64,000 bases of DNA from Acidobacteriota bacterium (GCA_947482665.1 CANKJK010000006.1:1-64000), one strand, 5' to 3'. Counted from the stretch's first letter, positions 26,916 to 37,927 are shown. The notes: generated by a model not told the origin, from the sequence alone. Numbers and translations: made by a program.

Positions 26916-27437
26916 CTAACGGGAACTGACCTGATTGACCATCGAGGGAGGCAGCGCGTTGCTGTAGAACGTGCGCTGCTTGAAACGCCAGCCTTCTGGC
27001 GTCTTCACGATGACGTCCTCATAGACGCCCGTCCCCGTGATGGATGCCGGCTTCCCCGTCTCCGGCGTCGGCACGTTGAAGAAATACGCGCTCCCAACGG
27101 CACCTTCAGCCGACGGTTCAATCCGGATGTTGGTCGCAAAGTGATGCGGCGCGCCGTTGTTGCCCTTCGCCACGCCGTGGGCAAAACCCAGCAACGCTTC
27201 CCGGCCAACGAACTTCTTTCCGCCCCCCAGGTCAAACACGCCGTCCTTCGTGAACGTGCCGGCCCACTGCATGCCGTTGTCGCCGTGCGTGTCGATGCCG
27301 TAGTTGTACCGGATATAGAGCTGATTGATCTCCGCGTAGTCCAGCGCGGTCAGCGTCGCCTTCTTCTGCTCGCCCAGCACACCGACCGACAGGCCGGCCA
27401 CGGCCGCCAGCACGGCGGCGATTGTCCACTTCTTCAT
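26916..27437 (-). CDS. Exported SnoaL/NTF2-like protein
   Basis: A 173-residue protein with a signal peptide (MKKWTIAAVLAAVAGLSVGVLG) and a SnoaL-type NTF2-like fold (YAEINQLYIRYNYGIDTHGDNGMQWAGTFTKDGVFDLGG, then FVGREALLGFAHG). This fold serves as a cone-shaped pocket in dehydratases, isomerases and binding proteins; the Tyr/Asp/His pattern at the start resembles ring-dehydrating members, but no reaction can be named. AGAGGAG before ATG 27437 fixes the start. It lies 19 bases after icd and directly before the DUF4399 gene. Confidence 0.82.
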   Translation of the reverse strand: MKKWTIAAVLAAVAGLSVGVLGEQKKATLTALDYAEINQLYIRYNYGIDTHGDNGMQWAGTFTKDGVFDLGGGKKFVGREALLGFAHGVAKGNNGAPHHFATNIRIEPSAEGAVGSAYFFNVPTPETGKPASITGTGVYEDVIVKTPEGWRFKQRTFYSNALPPSMVNQVSSR

Positions 27438-27456
27438 GATCTGCTCCTCTGCTCTC

Positions 27457-28743
<1,287 letters not shown>

Positions 28744-28757
28744 GGGCGATGGCCTCG

Positions 28758-30503
28758 TCAGGATAGGGGCTGCGGGGCGCTCAGCGGCCGCAGACGTTGG
28801 TCAGAAGCATAGGGGAAAAGGTCGACAACGGCGCCAGCCCGGATGGCGTCTTGCCGGGCTCGCCAGAAATCTACGTCCAGCAGGTCACGGTGGCGCGCCA
28901 TGAACGACTCCCGAAGGGCTCCGGTCAGGCCCAGAAACGCGCCGAACTCCTCGGGAAACACGTCCCCTTCCGCCACCGAGAACCACGGCTGTTCGGAATA
29001 GGCCTCGATGTCGTCCCTGGCTTCCGGCATCCGCCGGAACCGGCAATCCGTCAGCAAGAGGATCTCGTCGTAGTCATAGAACACCACACGGCCATGCCGG
29101 GTCACCCCGAAGTTCTTCAGGAGCAGATCACCCGGGAAGATGTTCGTCGACGCCAGATCGCGCACGGCCGCCCCATAGTCGAGCACGGCTCGCACCGCAT
29201 CGTCCATGGAGGCCGACCGCAGGTAGACGTCGAGCGGCGTGACGCGGCGCTCCGTGTAAACATGCCGGAGCACAATCCGGTCGGAGCCGACATAGACCGA
29301 CTGCCTGGCCTGGGCCTCCAGTTCCTCCAGCAGGGACGGCGCGAACCGGCGGCGATCGAACTCCAGGAAGATGAACTCCTGCGCGTCCACCAGACGACCC
29401 GCGCGATCGTGTTCGAAGACCAGCTGGTACTTCGACATCACGCCTTCACGGGTGATCGACTTCGGGTAGGCGAACCGATCACGCAGGACCTTGAAGACCT
29501 GCTCGGCCGAGGGCATGGCGAACACAATCATCACCATCCCGTGCGCGCCGGGCACGAAATCGAACAGCTCGGTTGTGGTGCGCTGGCGCTCCAGCAGTGC
29601 CCGATAGAGTTCCGTCTTGCCCCGCTTGTGATGCCCAATCGCGATGTAGAGGTCCGCGAGCGGCTTGTGCGGCAGCACGAGCTGGAGAAACTCGACCAGC
29701 GCCTTCGGCGACGCCACGGCCACCGAGAAATAGGAGCGCGTGTAGCTGAAGACGACGCTGACATCGTCCTCGGTCAGCAGCACGGCATCCACGGTGATGC
29801 CGCCGCTGCCGTCGTCGTGACGAAGCGCCACGACCACCGGCATCGGGGGCCCATCGGCCGGGTTCAGACGGCCCACGATATAGGCGCTGGTGTTCCGGAA
29901 AAACACGGCCGTGACGATGTCCGCGCTGTCGAGGACCGCGGATCCGATGGCCCGGTCGATACGCTCGGAGGCCAGGCGGACGTCCCGCGCCAGGTCCTCC
30001 CACCCTACCGAGAACGCCGCGACACCCAGGATGTCGCGGACGAGGGACTCGATGGAGTCCCTGAACGGCAGGCGCCGGGCAATCGTCGCCTGGGGCGCCG
30101 GGCTCGCCGGGGTCTCCAGGAACTCGATATCGGAATCCACGCCGACCGTGCCGAAGTAGCGCCGAGCGGCCGAGCTGAAGAAGGTCAGGGCCAACTCCAG
30201 GTCATCGCGATCCCCGGCCAGCCGCAGAAAGGCCTTTCGGACCGAGGGCCAGTGCGGACGCGCCGCGCCCTTGTCGTTGAACAGCGCGCTCAGCGACACC
30301 ACGACCCGCGACACGAAGTCCTCGTAGAGGGCCAGCCGCGCGACGGAGTCCTGCTGTCCTTCACGCCACTGGCGCCGCTCAAACCGCTGCTGCGCCCGGT
30401 CCGTCAGCGCCGCGAAGGCGTGACGGCCAGCCTCGAATCCATCAAGGATGAGCCGGGCAGCGGCATCCCCAAGGGGCGCCCCCAGGTCAGGCGCCACGGT
30501 CAC
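28758..30503 (-). CDS. aceK: Isocitrate dehydrogenase kinase/phosphatase
   Basis: A 581-residue bifunctional enzyme that phosphorylates and dephosphorylates Icd, directing carbon to the glyoxylate shunt. Recognisable segments are [22 protein letters not shown] at the regulatory N-terminus, [13 protein letters not shown], the kinase part [65 protein letters not shown], and [30 protein letters not shown] with catalytic Asp residues. The GTG start at 30503 lies three bases after the stop of the MFS gene. In E. coli aceK follows aceBA; here those genes are absent and it stands before icd. Confidence 0.95.
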   Translation of the reverse strand: MTVAPDLGAPLGDAAARLILDGFEAGRHAFAALTDRAQQRFERRQWREGQQDSVARLALYEDFVSRVVVSLSALFNDKGAARPHWPSVRKAFLRLAGDRDDLELALTFFSSAARRYFGTVGVDSDIEFLETPASPAPQATIARRLPFRDSIESLVRDILGVAAFSVGWEDLARDVRLASERIDRAIGSAVLDSADIVTAVFFRNTSAYIVGRLNPADGPPMPVVVALRHDDGSGGITVDAVLLTEDDVSVVFSYTRSYFSVAVASPKALVEFLQLVLPHKPLADLYIAIGHHKRGKTELYRALLERQRTTTELFDFVPGAHGMVMIVFAMPSAEQVFKVLRDRFAYPKSITREGVMSKYQLVFEHDRAGRLVDAQEFIFLEFDRRRFAPSLLEELEAQARQSVYVGSDRIVLRHVYTERRVTPLDVYLRSASMDDAVRAVLDYGAAVRDLASTNIFPGDLLLKNFGVTRHGRVVFYDYDEILLLTDCRFRRMPEARDDIEAYSEQPWFSVAEGDVFPEEFGAFLGLTGALRESFMARHRDLLDVDFWRARQDAIRAGAVVDLFPYASDQRLRPLSAPQPLS

Positions 30504-30506
30504 TGC

Positions 30507-32132
30507 CTACAGGACCTCCACGGGGGCGTGCTGCGAGCGATTGGACTTGCGCAGCGGCAGGTCCACGATCAGCAGCGCAAACGCCACGCCGGTGGCAGCC
30601 AGGATCGCGCCATAGACGAAGACGCCATGGAGCGACGAGGCCAGCGCGTGTCGCACCGCGCCAAAGACCGGCACCATGCGCTCCACCATCTCGGGACCCG
30701 CGGCCCTAAGGCGGTCGGCCATGTGCGGGTCCATCATGACCTGGGGGTTCTCGAACGCCGTCAACAGTTGCGGCGGCACCGTCGCCGCGACCTGTGCCGG
30801 GAGCGCCTCATGGAAGGCAGGGCTGAACCGGTTGGTCAGAATGGCACCGAAGATGGCAGCGCCCATCGACCCGCCGATCGACCGGAGAAACTGCAGCGAG
30901 GACGTCATCACGCCAACACTGGACGGATCCGTCGCATTCTGTACGGCCAGGGTGAAGACCGGCATGGTGACGCCGAGACCGATACCCATGACTACCATGT
31001 TGCGGAGCACCGTGCCATAGGTCGTCTGCTCGTTCATCAGTGCCATGAGTACCATGCCGACAGCCGTCACGGTTACGCCGAACACCGCGATGTACTTGTA
31101 TTTACCGAGGCGTGTGACCAGTTGGCCTGAGATGATACTCGCGCCGATCAGCGAGAACATCATCGGCGTCACGACGGCGCCGCTCTGCGTGGCGGAACGG
31201 CCCACCACGCCCTGAATGAAGAGCGGAATGAAGAGCGTCGTGCCGAACATCGCGATCGAGACAAACGTCGCGGCCGCCGCCGAGGACCAGACCACGCGCG
31301 GCTTGAACAGCGCGGGCGGCATCAGGGCGTCGACCGTGCGCGTCTGCAGATACAGAAACAGCCCGGTCATGGCGATGCCGGCCGTCAGCAACGACACAAT
31401 CTGAGGGGAGTCCCAGGGATAGTCGCGCCCGCCCCAGGAGAAGGCCAGCAGCAGCGGCACGACACCCAGCACCAGCGTGGCGGCGCCTGTCCAATCCACG
31501 CGCGGCTTGGTCGCCCGCGGCCGCACCAGATTCGGGAAGTAGAAATAGAGCACCGCCAGCGCTACGAGACCAACGGGCAGGTTCACGTAGAAACACCAGC
31601 GCCAGCCGGGTCCGTCCGTCAGCAGACCGCCCACGGCTGGTCCGATGATGCTCGCCAGACCGAAGACCGACCCCATGACGCCGCTGATGCGACCCCGCTT
31701 GGCCGGCGGATAGAGATCCGCGATGGTCGTGAAGGCCGTCGCCTGCGAGAAACCGGCGCCGATGCCTTGAAATCCACGGGCCGCGATGAGCCAGGTCATG
31801 CTCGTGGCCTGGCCGCACAACAGGCTGCCGATGACGAAGATCGTCACGCCGACAAGCAGGAAGGGCTTGCGTCCGTACAGGTCAGAAAGCTTTCCGACGA
31901 TCGGCACGACCACCGTCGACGCCAGCATGTAGATCGTGGTGACGGCCGCGTAATGCTGAAACCCCTGCAACTCCGCAATGACCCGGGGCATCGCGGTCCC
32001 GACGATCGTGCCGTCCAGCGCCGCCATCAGCATCGCCGCCATCACGCCGGCCATGCTCGCCATCACCACGCGGGGCGGCAGTTCTCCATCCAGAGCAGGG
32101 TTCGGCCCTGCGGCCGCAGTCGACGCACTCAT
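30507..32132 (-). CDS. DHA2-family MFS drug exporter (14 helices)
   Basis: A 541-residue inner-membrane proton antiporter of the EmrB/QacA type. It shows LDGTIVGTAMPRVIAEL in helix 1, GKLSDLYGRKPFLLVG (motif A), RGFQGIGAGFSQATAF, and motif C GLASIIGPAVGGLLTDGPGWRWCFYVNLPVG. Such pumps remove lipophilic cations or drugs; the substrate cannot be told. A large outside loop before the last helix (AFHEALPAQVAATVPPQLLTAFENPQVMMDPHMADRL) is typical of acidobacterial members. It heads the minus-strand run that continues with aceK and icd, with no obvious functional link. Confidence 0.9.
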   Translation of the reverse strand: MSASTAAAGPNPALDGELPPRVVMASMAGVMAAMLMAALDGTIVGTAMPRVIAELQGFQHYAAVTTIYMLASTVVVPIVGKLSDLYGRKPFLLVGVTIFVIGSLLCGQATSMTWLIAARGFQGIGAGFSQATAFTTIADLYPPAKRGRISGVMGSVFGLASIIGPAVGGLLTDGPGWRWCFYVNLPVGLVALAVLYFYFPNLVRPRATKPRVDWTGAATLVLGVVPLLLAFSWGGRDYPWDSPQIVSLLTAGIAMTGLFLYLQTRTVDALMPPALFKPRVVWSSAAAATFVSIAMFGTTLFIPLFIQGVVGRSATQSGAVVTPMMFSLIGASIISGQLVTRLGKYKYIAVFGVTVTAVGMVLMALMNEQTTYGTVLRNMVVMGIGLGVTMPVFTLAVQNATDPSSVGVMTSSLQFLRSIGGSMGAAIFGAILTNRFSPAFHEALPAQVAATVPPQLLTAFENPQVMMDPHMADRLRAAGPEMVERMVPVFGAVRHALASSLHGVFVYGAILAATGVAFALLIVDLPLRKSNRSQHAPVEVL

Positions 32133-32261
32133 CGTGTCGGGGATCTCCGAAGGTCTCCTCGCGGAAGACCATTTGCAGTCCGTCTGGCATGTCCCGCACG
32201 AGCGTCCGGGCCACCTCGACAGTGTACTGGATAGCGCTCGGCCGCCGGCTTCGTGCCGGCC

Positions 32262-34037
32262 CTAGTGGCTTGACACCGTTCCTGGGAGGCCCAGTTGCCG
32301 GGCGAGCGCGGCGAAACGGGCATCGCGGCGCAGGGGCGCGAATCGCGGCTCCACGCACAATTGACCCACCGCCGGATCCCTGCGGTCCGCGGCCAGGTTC
32401 AACGCGGCAAACGCCCGATCGTGATCGCCAAGCCCCACCCTGGCGATCGCGAGGTGATACGCCGGCACGTCGGTACCCGCCAGTCGCTCCATCAGACTCG
32501 TGGCCCCGCCGTCATCCCCCATGGCGGCCCTGGCGTAGACAAGCCAGGCCAGCAGGATCGGCTCGTCACCGCCGGCGGATCTGGCCAACTCGAGCAGCTG
32601 CACCGCCTCCGCTGCCCGCCCAGTCTGCAGATACGCCGCCGAGAGCAGACGCCGTGCCAGCGAGTAGCCGTAGTGATGGTCCATATCGATCGAGTGCAGG
32701 CACCGCTCGACGACCGTGCCGTAGTCCCCGGCGATGTAGCGCACCCAGGCGGCGCTGGTCCCCACCACCAGACAGAGCGGGTCCAGGGCGGCGGCACGAT
32801 CCACGGCCTCGATAGCCTCGCCAAACCGGCCAGTCACCGTGAGCAGGACGGCCAGCGCCCGGTGGGCGCTCTCGCTGTTGGGATTCAGGCCCGTCGCCTG
32901 GTGATAGGCCGCTTCGGCTGCGGGCCAATCCCAGTCCAGCAGGCGGTGCACATCCCCCAGCGCGACATGCGCGCGCCACTGCGCGGGGTCGAGTGCCAGC
33001 GACCGAAGCGCCGCCTCGCGCGCACGCTCCAGCACCGGCGCCGCCGGCTCGTTGTAGTACTCCGCCTGCGCCACCAGCGCCCGCGCCTTGGAGGCGTGCG
33101 CCGGCGCCAGCGCGGGGTCTTGCACCAACGCCTCGTCGAAGTACGCAATCGACTCGGCCAGGCCCTCGTCGCCCGGACGATTCCAGTGATACCGGCCCTT
33201 GAGATAGGTCTGATACGCCCCGGCCTGGGCCGGATCGAGCCGGGGCATCTCACGGGCGTTCGGCATCAGCTCCGACGCCAGCGAGACGGCAATGCGCTTC
33301 GCCACGTCGGCCTGCACTGAGAGGCAGTCGGCAACCGGACGCTCGTAGGTCTCGGCCCAGAGATGGGTCTCCCCTGCCGTCTCGACGAGGCGCGCCGTAA
33401 TCCGGACACGTTCGCCATCGCGCCGCACACTACCCTCGAGCAGGAAGTCTGCCCGCAGGGCCTCCCCGATCTCGCGGATCGGGCGGACGCCGTCCCTGAA
33501 CAGCATCGACGACCATCTCGCCAGCACACCGATGCGCGCTCCGCAGAGCCGGCCCAACTGCGCGATCATCTCCTCGGTCAGGCCGTCGCTGAAGTACTGC
33601 TGCGATGGGTCGCCGCTGAGATTGACGAACGGGAGCACGGCAAGACGCGCGGCGTGTGTTCGCGCAGCCGGGTCGTCACCGGCGGGCCGCCCCCCAGTCC
33701 CGGCGCCCTCCGCCGGCTGCACGGTGGCAATCAGCCGATAACCACGCCGCGGGATGGTCTCGACATACCGAGGCTCGATCGCGTCGTCACCCAGTGCGGC
33801 GCGTAGCCGCTTCATCGCGGCATTCAGGCTGTGCTCGAAATCGACGAAGGTACCGTCCGGCCAGAGGCTCCGGCACAACTCCTCGCGCGTGACCACCGTA
33901 CCGGGCGCCGCCACCAGCGCGCGGAGGATTTCGAAGGGCTGCTCCTGCAGGCGCCTGCGGCCTGCGGCTGAACGGAGTTCGCGCGAGCGCAGGTCGAGCT
34001 CAAAGGCTCCCACCCGCACGGTCGCTGCCCACTCCAT
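32262..34037 (-). CDS. Winged-helix regulator with TPR domain (CadC/OmpR type)
   Basis: A 591-residue protein. Residues 1-105 form an OmpR-type winged helix (FEILRALVAAPGTVVTREELCRSLWPDGTFVDFEHSLNAAMKRLRAAL and YVETIPRRGYRLIA). The middle resembles a TolB-like/adenylate-cyclase-associated segment (LAVLPFVNLSGDPSQQYFSDGLTEEMIAQL), and the rest is TPR repeats (for example AAEAAYHQATGLNPNSESAHRALAVLL). No membrane helix is visible, so it is a cytosolic regulator rather than CadC itself. This architecture is greatly expanded in Acidobacteriota. GAGG lies before ATG 34037. A dyad about 115 bases upstream may be its operator; targets are unknown. Confidence 0.88.
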   Translation of the reverse strand: MEWAATVRVGAFELDLRSRELRSAAGRRRLQEQPFEILRALVAAPGTVVTREELCRSLWPDGTFVDFEHSLNAAMKRLRAALGDDAIEPRYVETIPRRGYRLIATVQPAEGAGTGGRPAGDDPAARTHAARLAVLPFVNLSGDPSQQYFSDGLTEEMIAQLGRLCGARIGVLARWSSMLFRDGVRPIREIGEALRADFLLEGSVRRDGERVRITARLVETAGETHLWAETYERPVADCLSVQADVAKRIAVSLASELMPNAREMPRLDPAQAGAYQTYLKGRYHWNRPGDEGLAESIAYFDEALVQDPALAPAHASKARALVAQAEYYNEPAAPVLERAREAALRSLALDPAQWRAHVALGDVHRLLDWDWPAAEAAYHQATGLNPNSESAHRALAVLLTVTGRFGEAIEAVDRAAALDPLCLVVGTSAAWVRYIAGDYGTVVERCLHSIDMDHHYGYSLARRLLSAAYLQTGRAAEAVQLLELARSAGGDEPILLAWLVYARAAMGDDGGATSLMERLAGTDVPAYHLAIARVGLGDHDRAFAALNLAADRRDPAVGQLCVEPRFAPLRRDARFAALARQLGLPGTVSSH

Positions 34038-34150
34038 AGCCGCCCCTCACTCCGGATCACACACCAGGCGGACGCTTGCGGCCGGATGAACACGGTTCGG
34101 CGCCTGGGTATACCTACTACGGTACCTGAGGTCCGATGGTTTCAGCGTGA

Positions 34151-34168
34151 GGTGACACACATGTCACC
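34151..34168. promoter_or_regulatory. Dyad operator candidate
   Basis: GGTGACA, four bases, TGTCACC: a perfect seven-base dyad in the 221-base gap between the divergent winged-helix regulator and the HEXXH gene. Its shape fits a dimeric regulator. Which protein binds is unknown. Confidence 0.35.
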
Positions 34169-34258
34169 CCTCGGTCACGCCTGGTGCATTGAGGTACCCG
34201 GCACCGGCCCGCACAGTGGCCTACACGCGGCGCGCTTCACACGCTGCGGGAGGTCCCC

Positions 34259-34912
34259 ATGCGCATCCACCGACTGGCGCCCCTGGCGCTCATCCTCGTG
34301 ACACCGGCCACGGCCACGGCCGGCACACGGCTCCCACTCACGGTCCGCGTCTACGACATGTCCGCTGACCCCACGGACCGGACGCGATCCTTCGCGGCAG
34401 TCGCGCGCGTGCTCGCCCCAGCCAACGTCGAGCTCCAGTGGCTCAGCGGACCTCTGGCGACACGTGAGACGCCGGCGCCACAGGACCTCGTGGTACGGCT
34501 GGTTCGGCAGGACACGGTCGCGACGCGGCCGGGCCAGATGGCGCTGGGCTACGCCGTAGTGGACGCAGCGGGCCGACGCGGAACGGTTGCGACCATCTTT
34601 CTCGAACGGGTGGAATGGCTTGCCCGCATCTCGGGTGCGGACGTGGAGGAACTCACGGGCCTGGCGATCGCGCACGAGATCAGCCATCTCCTGCTGGGCT
34701 CACCCACGCACACCGCACGCGGCTTGATGCGGGCGCGCTGGACGACGGATGAAATCCGCGCCGGGCACCCGGCGGACTGGCAACTCGGTCGCCGCGAGCG
34801 GGACCAGTTGCGGGCCGGACTCGCCGCCCGGCTCGGGACGCGTCGGACACCGGAGTCGCCGCGTGTCGCCGCGCTGAGCGTCCGCGCCCAGGCCGAGCCC
34901 ACGCTCCGTTAG
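34259..34912 (+). CDS. Exported protein with HEXXH zinc-peptidase motif
   Basis: A 217-residue protein with a signal peptide (MRIHRLAPLALILVTPATATAG) and GGGAGG before the ATG. IAHEISHLLLG is a HEXXH zinc site with a typical following Leu-Leu-Gly-Ser. It is small, and no clear third ligand is visible beyond HTARGLMRARW, in which the histidine after the motif (SPTHTARGLM) could serve, as in metzincin-like proteins that end in Met. Related acidobacterial proteins are uncharacterised. The last four bases overlap the convergent cytochrome gene. Protease activity is an inference. Confidence 0.7.
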   Translation: MRIHRLAPLALILVTPATATAGTRLPLTVRVYDMSADPTDRTRSFAAVARVLAPANVELQWLSGPLATRETPAPQDLVVRLVRQDTVATRPGQMALGYAVVDAAGRRGTVATIFLERVEWLARISGADVEELTGLAIAHEISHLLLGSPTHTARGLMRARWTTDEIRAGHPADWQLGRRERDQLRAGLAARLGTRRTPESPRVAALSVRAQAEPTLR

Positions 34913-35592
34913 CGGCGCGGCTCGAGCTGGGAAAGGTATCCCTGCGCGAGACCGTTGCCGGGTTCGATCTCGATGGCCTTCCGCAGGGCGGTGATGGCCG
35001 CAGCGGTGTCGCGCTTGGTGACATACGCCCGCGACAGCGCGATGTACGCATTCGCCGACTGCGGGTTGAATTCCAGGTGCGCCTGGATCAAGGGAATGGC
35101 GGCGTCCGGACGTCCCTCAGCCAGGCGAAAACAGAAGGACACGAACTCCTGCTCGCTGAAATCGAAGGTGTCGCGCCCATAGAACTGCCGCCGCAGCCGG
35201 CGATATTCGTCGGCCACCGCGTCATTTCCCTTGGACGTAATGGTGGCCACCAGCGTCTCGGTGAGTGTCCTCGGCACGGGGAGACCCTTGTGGCAGGTAG
35301 CGCAGCGGACCGTGGCCGCCCCACCGGCCGGGCGTCCGGTGGCGGCCTCGATGCGGCTGTTGATCTCGGCGGTCATCCCCAGCATCTGGCGCGCGATCCC
35401 CTTCTTCGGGTTCGCGTCGGACACGAAATCGCCCGCGACATGACAATGACTGCACGGCACGCCAAGCGCCTTGGCAATCGCGCTCATGTCCGGAAGCGGG
35501 GCTGTGCGAGGCGCCGCAGCCTGCTCCGCGCCCAGGGCGCCGGCGGCACCGAAACACCCCATGAACACCACGAGCACCCAGACGATTCGCAT
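34909..35592 (-). CDS. Reaction-centre-type c cytochrome with TPR tail
   Basis: A 227-residue exported di-haem protein. Haem sites CSHCH (in LGVPCSHCHVAGDF) and CATCH (in TVRCATCHKGLPVPRTL) with IARQMLGMTAEIN and helical spacing resemble one half of the four-haem subunit of photosynthetic reaction centres (PF02276); such proteins are common in non-phototrophic Acidobacteriota. The C-terminal 90 residues are TPR repeats (SANAYIALSRAYVTKRDTAAAITALRKAIEIEPGN). GGGAGG seven bases before ATG 35592 confirms the start. Likely a periplasmic electron carrier tied to a complex through its TPR part. Confidence 0.85.
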   Translation of the reverse strand: MRIVWVLVVFMGCFGAAGALGAEQAAAPRTAPLPDMSAIAKALGVPCSHCHVAGDFVSDANPKKGIARQMLGMTAEINSRIEAATGRPAGGAATVRCATCHKGLPVPRTLTETLVATITSKGNDAVADEYRRLRRQFYGRDTFDFSEQEFVSFCFRLAEGRPDAAIPLIQAHLEFNPQSANAYIALSRAYVTKRDTAAAITALRKAIEIEPGNGLAQGYLSQLEPRR

Positions 35593-35611
35593 CAGCGGCC
35601 TCCCGACCGGT

Positions 35612-35617
35612 GATAAT
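35612..35617 (+). promoter_or_regulatory. -10-like GATAAT, probable leaderless promoter
   Basis: GATAAT ends eight bases before ATG 35626; the space is GC-rich and holds no ribosome site. Confidence 0.45.
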
Positions 35618-35625
35618 AGCCGCCC

Positions 35626-36279
35626 ATGACGTCGCTTGCTGTTCTCATCTCTGCCTCGGATCGACCCGGCACCCTGTCAGCCCTGGCCAAGGTGTTCGCG
35701 GACCACGCCGCCAACATCGAGCATGTCGATAGCCATGGGGTCCACGGTGTGTCGGACCTCTACTTCGAAGCGACCGCCGCGCCCGAACGGCACGCCGCCA
35801 TCCTGACGGAGCTGGCCGCCGTCCCAGGCGTGGTCTCGGTCCAGGACACCGCGTCGCTCACCAACATCTACGGGAAGCGCATTGTCATCATGGGCGGCGG
35901 CGCGCAGGTCGGGCAGGTGGCGCTCGGCGCCATCTCCGAGGCCGACCGCCACAATATCCGCGGAGAACACATCTCGGTCGATACGATCCCGCTCGTCGGC
36001 GAGCAGGCGCTGGCCGCGGCCGTGCGCGCCATCATGCGCCTCCCCCGCGTGAAGCTCATCGTGCTCGCCGGGTCGCTCATGGGCGGCGAGATCACGTCCG
36101 CGGTCGAAGACGTGCGGAAGCAGGGGATCTTCGTGATCTCGCTGAACATGGCCGGCAGCGTCCCTGACGCGGCGGACCTGGTGGTCAGCGACCCGATTCA
36201 GGCCGGCGTGATGGCGGTCATGGCGGTTGCCGACACGGCGACCTTCGACATCGTCCGCCAGCAGAAGCGGAAGTACTAA
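35626..36279 (+). CDS. ACT-domain protein (DUF5612-like)
   Basis: A 217-residue cytosolic protein. Residues 1-80 are an ACT ligand-binding domain ([35 protein letters not shown]). The rest is a Rossmann-like domain ([72 protein letters not shown]). I recall this layout from a family annotated DUF5612, known mostly from methanogenic archaea; the name is from memory. ACT domains usually bind amino acids, so a regulator or enzyme of amino acid metabolism is possible, but no reaction can be named. Neighbours give no hint. Confidence 0.75.
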   Translation: MTSLAVLISASDRPGTLSALAKVFADHAANIEHVDSHGVHGVSDLYFEATAAPERHAAILTELAAVPGVVSVQDTASLTNIYGKRIVIMGGGAQVGQVALGAISEADRHNIRGEHISVDTIPLVGEQALAAAVRAIMRLPRVKLIVLAGSLMGGEITSAVEDVRKQGIFVISLNMAGSVPDAADLVVSDPIQAGVMAVMAVADTATFDIVRQQKRKY

Positions 36280-36304
36280 CCAGGCACGCGCCGCCGGCCT
36301 GCGG

Positions 36305-37855
36305 CTACTTCGACTCGCCCGGCTTTCCGCCCGGTTTCTCTTCGGCGGCGAAGTCGCGCTGGGTGCCGCTTTGATTGCCGACCTGCTTCTTAATGAAGCC
36401 TTCGAGCGTGACCGCCCCCTCCGACTTCGCGCCGAGCGTGCGCAGCAACTCCGCCGTCGTGCGTCGTTCGAAGAAGAAGCCGCTCAGGTTGTTGCCTTCC
36501 GCAATCCCAAGCGGCGACTGACCGTTCTTGGCGACCTCGGAGAGCTTCGCGCCTTTGTCCGCCAGGAACTGGACGACGGTGTCGAAGCCGGCGAAGGAGG
36601 CGGCGTGCATGGCCGAAAAGCCCGCGTTGTTCGTGCCGTCGAGCGCATCGCCGAGCGTCAGCATCATCTTGACCGCCTCCAGATGTTCGGCCTCCGTCAC
36701 CCGGCTCTCGTTGTCCGCATGCGCGATGCCCGCCGCGACCATCAACGTCGTGGTGCCGTCCTTCGCCGTGAGAGAGCGGTCTGCCCCCTTCTCCAGCAGC
36801 AACTGCATCACCTCGACGTCCGCCACCAGCGTCGCCAGGTAGAACGGGGTCCCGCCGGGCAGATAGTTCCGCTTGAACAGCGAGAACCCGTAGCGCGGCA
36901 GGTCCTTCGTCACCCGCGCATTCACGTTCGCGCCCTTGGCCAGCAGCGCCTTGATGAGCGCAATCTTCTGTGTGCGATCAGGGATGCCCGCGAGTGCCGC
37001 CCACTCCCCTGGCGCGGCCGGATAGTCGTTGGTGATGACGCCCTCCGACTTGGTGGAGGCCCAGTGCAGTGGCGTGAATCCGGCGGCGGCCTCGTCCCCA
37101 TCAGGACGGGCTCCCTGGTCGAGCAGGTACAGAGCCAGCGCCGCGTGCCCACGGACCGTGGCGACCAGGAGGGGCGTGCTGCCGTCGTCCGCGGACTGAT
37201 TGACGTCAGCCCCTTTGGAGAGGAGCAACGAAACCGTGGCCTGTTCGCCTTCGCGCGCCGCGAACAGGATCGGCGTGAAGCCAGCAGAGGTCCGCGCCCG
37301 CACATCCGCTCCGCTCTCAACCAGCGCCCGCGCCACGTCCACATGACGCTCGGAGGCCGCCCACATCAGCGCCGTCTGCCCCTTCGAGTTCTGCTTCGCA
37401 TTGATGTCCGCGCCCTTGGCCAGCAGGACCTGCACCGCCTCGACCTTGCCCGTCCTGGCGGCGGTCATCAGCGCTGTTTCGCCCGTCGGCAAGGCCGAGT
37501 TCGGGCTCGCACCGGCCTTGATCAGCACCTCGATCATCCGGGCGCTGCCGTTGGTGGCCGCCAGGAACAGGGGCATGGCGCCGTAATCATTGAGCGCGCC
37601 AGGTTTGGCGCCCGCGGCGAGCAACTGACTGGCCATCGCCACGTCATCCCAATGCGCGGCCCAGTGGAGGGCTGTCGCCCCGTCGGCCTGGGGGACCGTC
37701 ACGTCCGCCTTCTGCCGGATGAGCGCGGTCACGGCGGCCGCATCCCTGGCCTTGGCCGCGTCGGCGACGCGCCGGTCCGGCACGGCGGCAAAGGCCGTCA
37801 CCGGCAGCAGGGAGACCAGCACCACACCCACCAGAAAGATCCGCGTCAGTCGCAT
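36305..37855 (-). CDS. Exported ankyrin-repeat protein, copy 2
   Basis: A 516-residue protein with a signal peptide (MRLTRIFLVGVVLVSLLPVTAFA) and about ten ankyrin repeats (ADGATALHWAAHWDDVAMASQLLAAGA). Like copy 1 at 14357 it has the non-ankyrin insertion: DYPAAPGEW, then LPRYGFSLF and GGTPFYLAT. Here the signal lacks a lipobox, so it is probably soluble in the periplasm. The C-terminus adds about 50 residues rich in Glu, Gly and Lys. GAGAGG six bases before ATG 37855 fixes the start. It is divergent from the second PSD/DUF1552 operon, as copy 1 is from the first. Confidence 0.88.
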   Translation of the reverse strand: MRLTRIFLVGVVLVSLLPVTAFAAVPDRRVADAAKARDAAAVTALIRQKADVTVPQADGATALHWAAHWDDVAMASQLLAAGAKPGALNDYGAMPLFLAATNGSARMIEVLIKAGASPNSALPTGETALMTAARTGKVEAVQVLLAKGADINAKQNSKGQTALMWAASERHVDVARALVESGADVRARTSAGFTPILFAAREGEQATVSLLLSKGADVNQSADDGSTPLLVATVRGHAALALYLLDQGARPDGDEAAAGFTPLHWASTKSEGVITNDYPAAPGEWAALAGIPDRTQKIALIKALLAKGANVNARVTKDLPRYGFSLFKRNYLPGGTPFYLATLVADVEVMQLLLEKGADRSLTAKDGTTTLMVAAGIAHADNESRVTEAEHLEAVKMMLTLGDALDGTNNAGFSAMHAASFAGFDTVVQFLADKGAKLSEVAKNGQSPLGIAEGNNLSGFFFERRTTAELLRTLGAKSEGAVTLEGFIKKQVGNQSGTQRDFAAEEKPGGKPGESK

Positions 37856-37898
37856 AGCCGCCTCTCGGACCGCCCTGTCCTCTCGGGCGAGAAACGCA

Positions 37899-37927
37899 TT
37901 GACCCACCCCGGGGGCGGGCCTACAGT
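37899..37927 (+). promoter_or_regulatory. Promoter of the PSD/DUF1552 operon, copy 2
   Basis: TTGACC (37899-37904), 17 bases, TACAGT (37922-37927). The expected leader is about 22 bases and contains AGGAG (37945-37949). Confidence 0.6.

Noticed and set aside
28797-31130. A 777-codon plus-strand frame across aceK and the MFS gene
   Set aside because: It spans two well-supported minus-strand genes and their junction and has low-complexity charged sequence.
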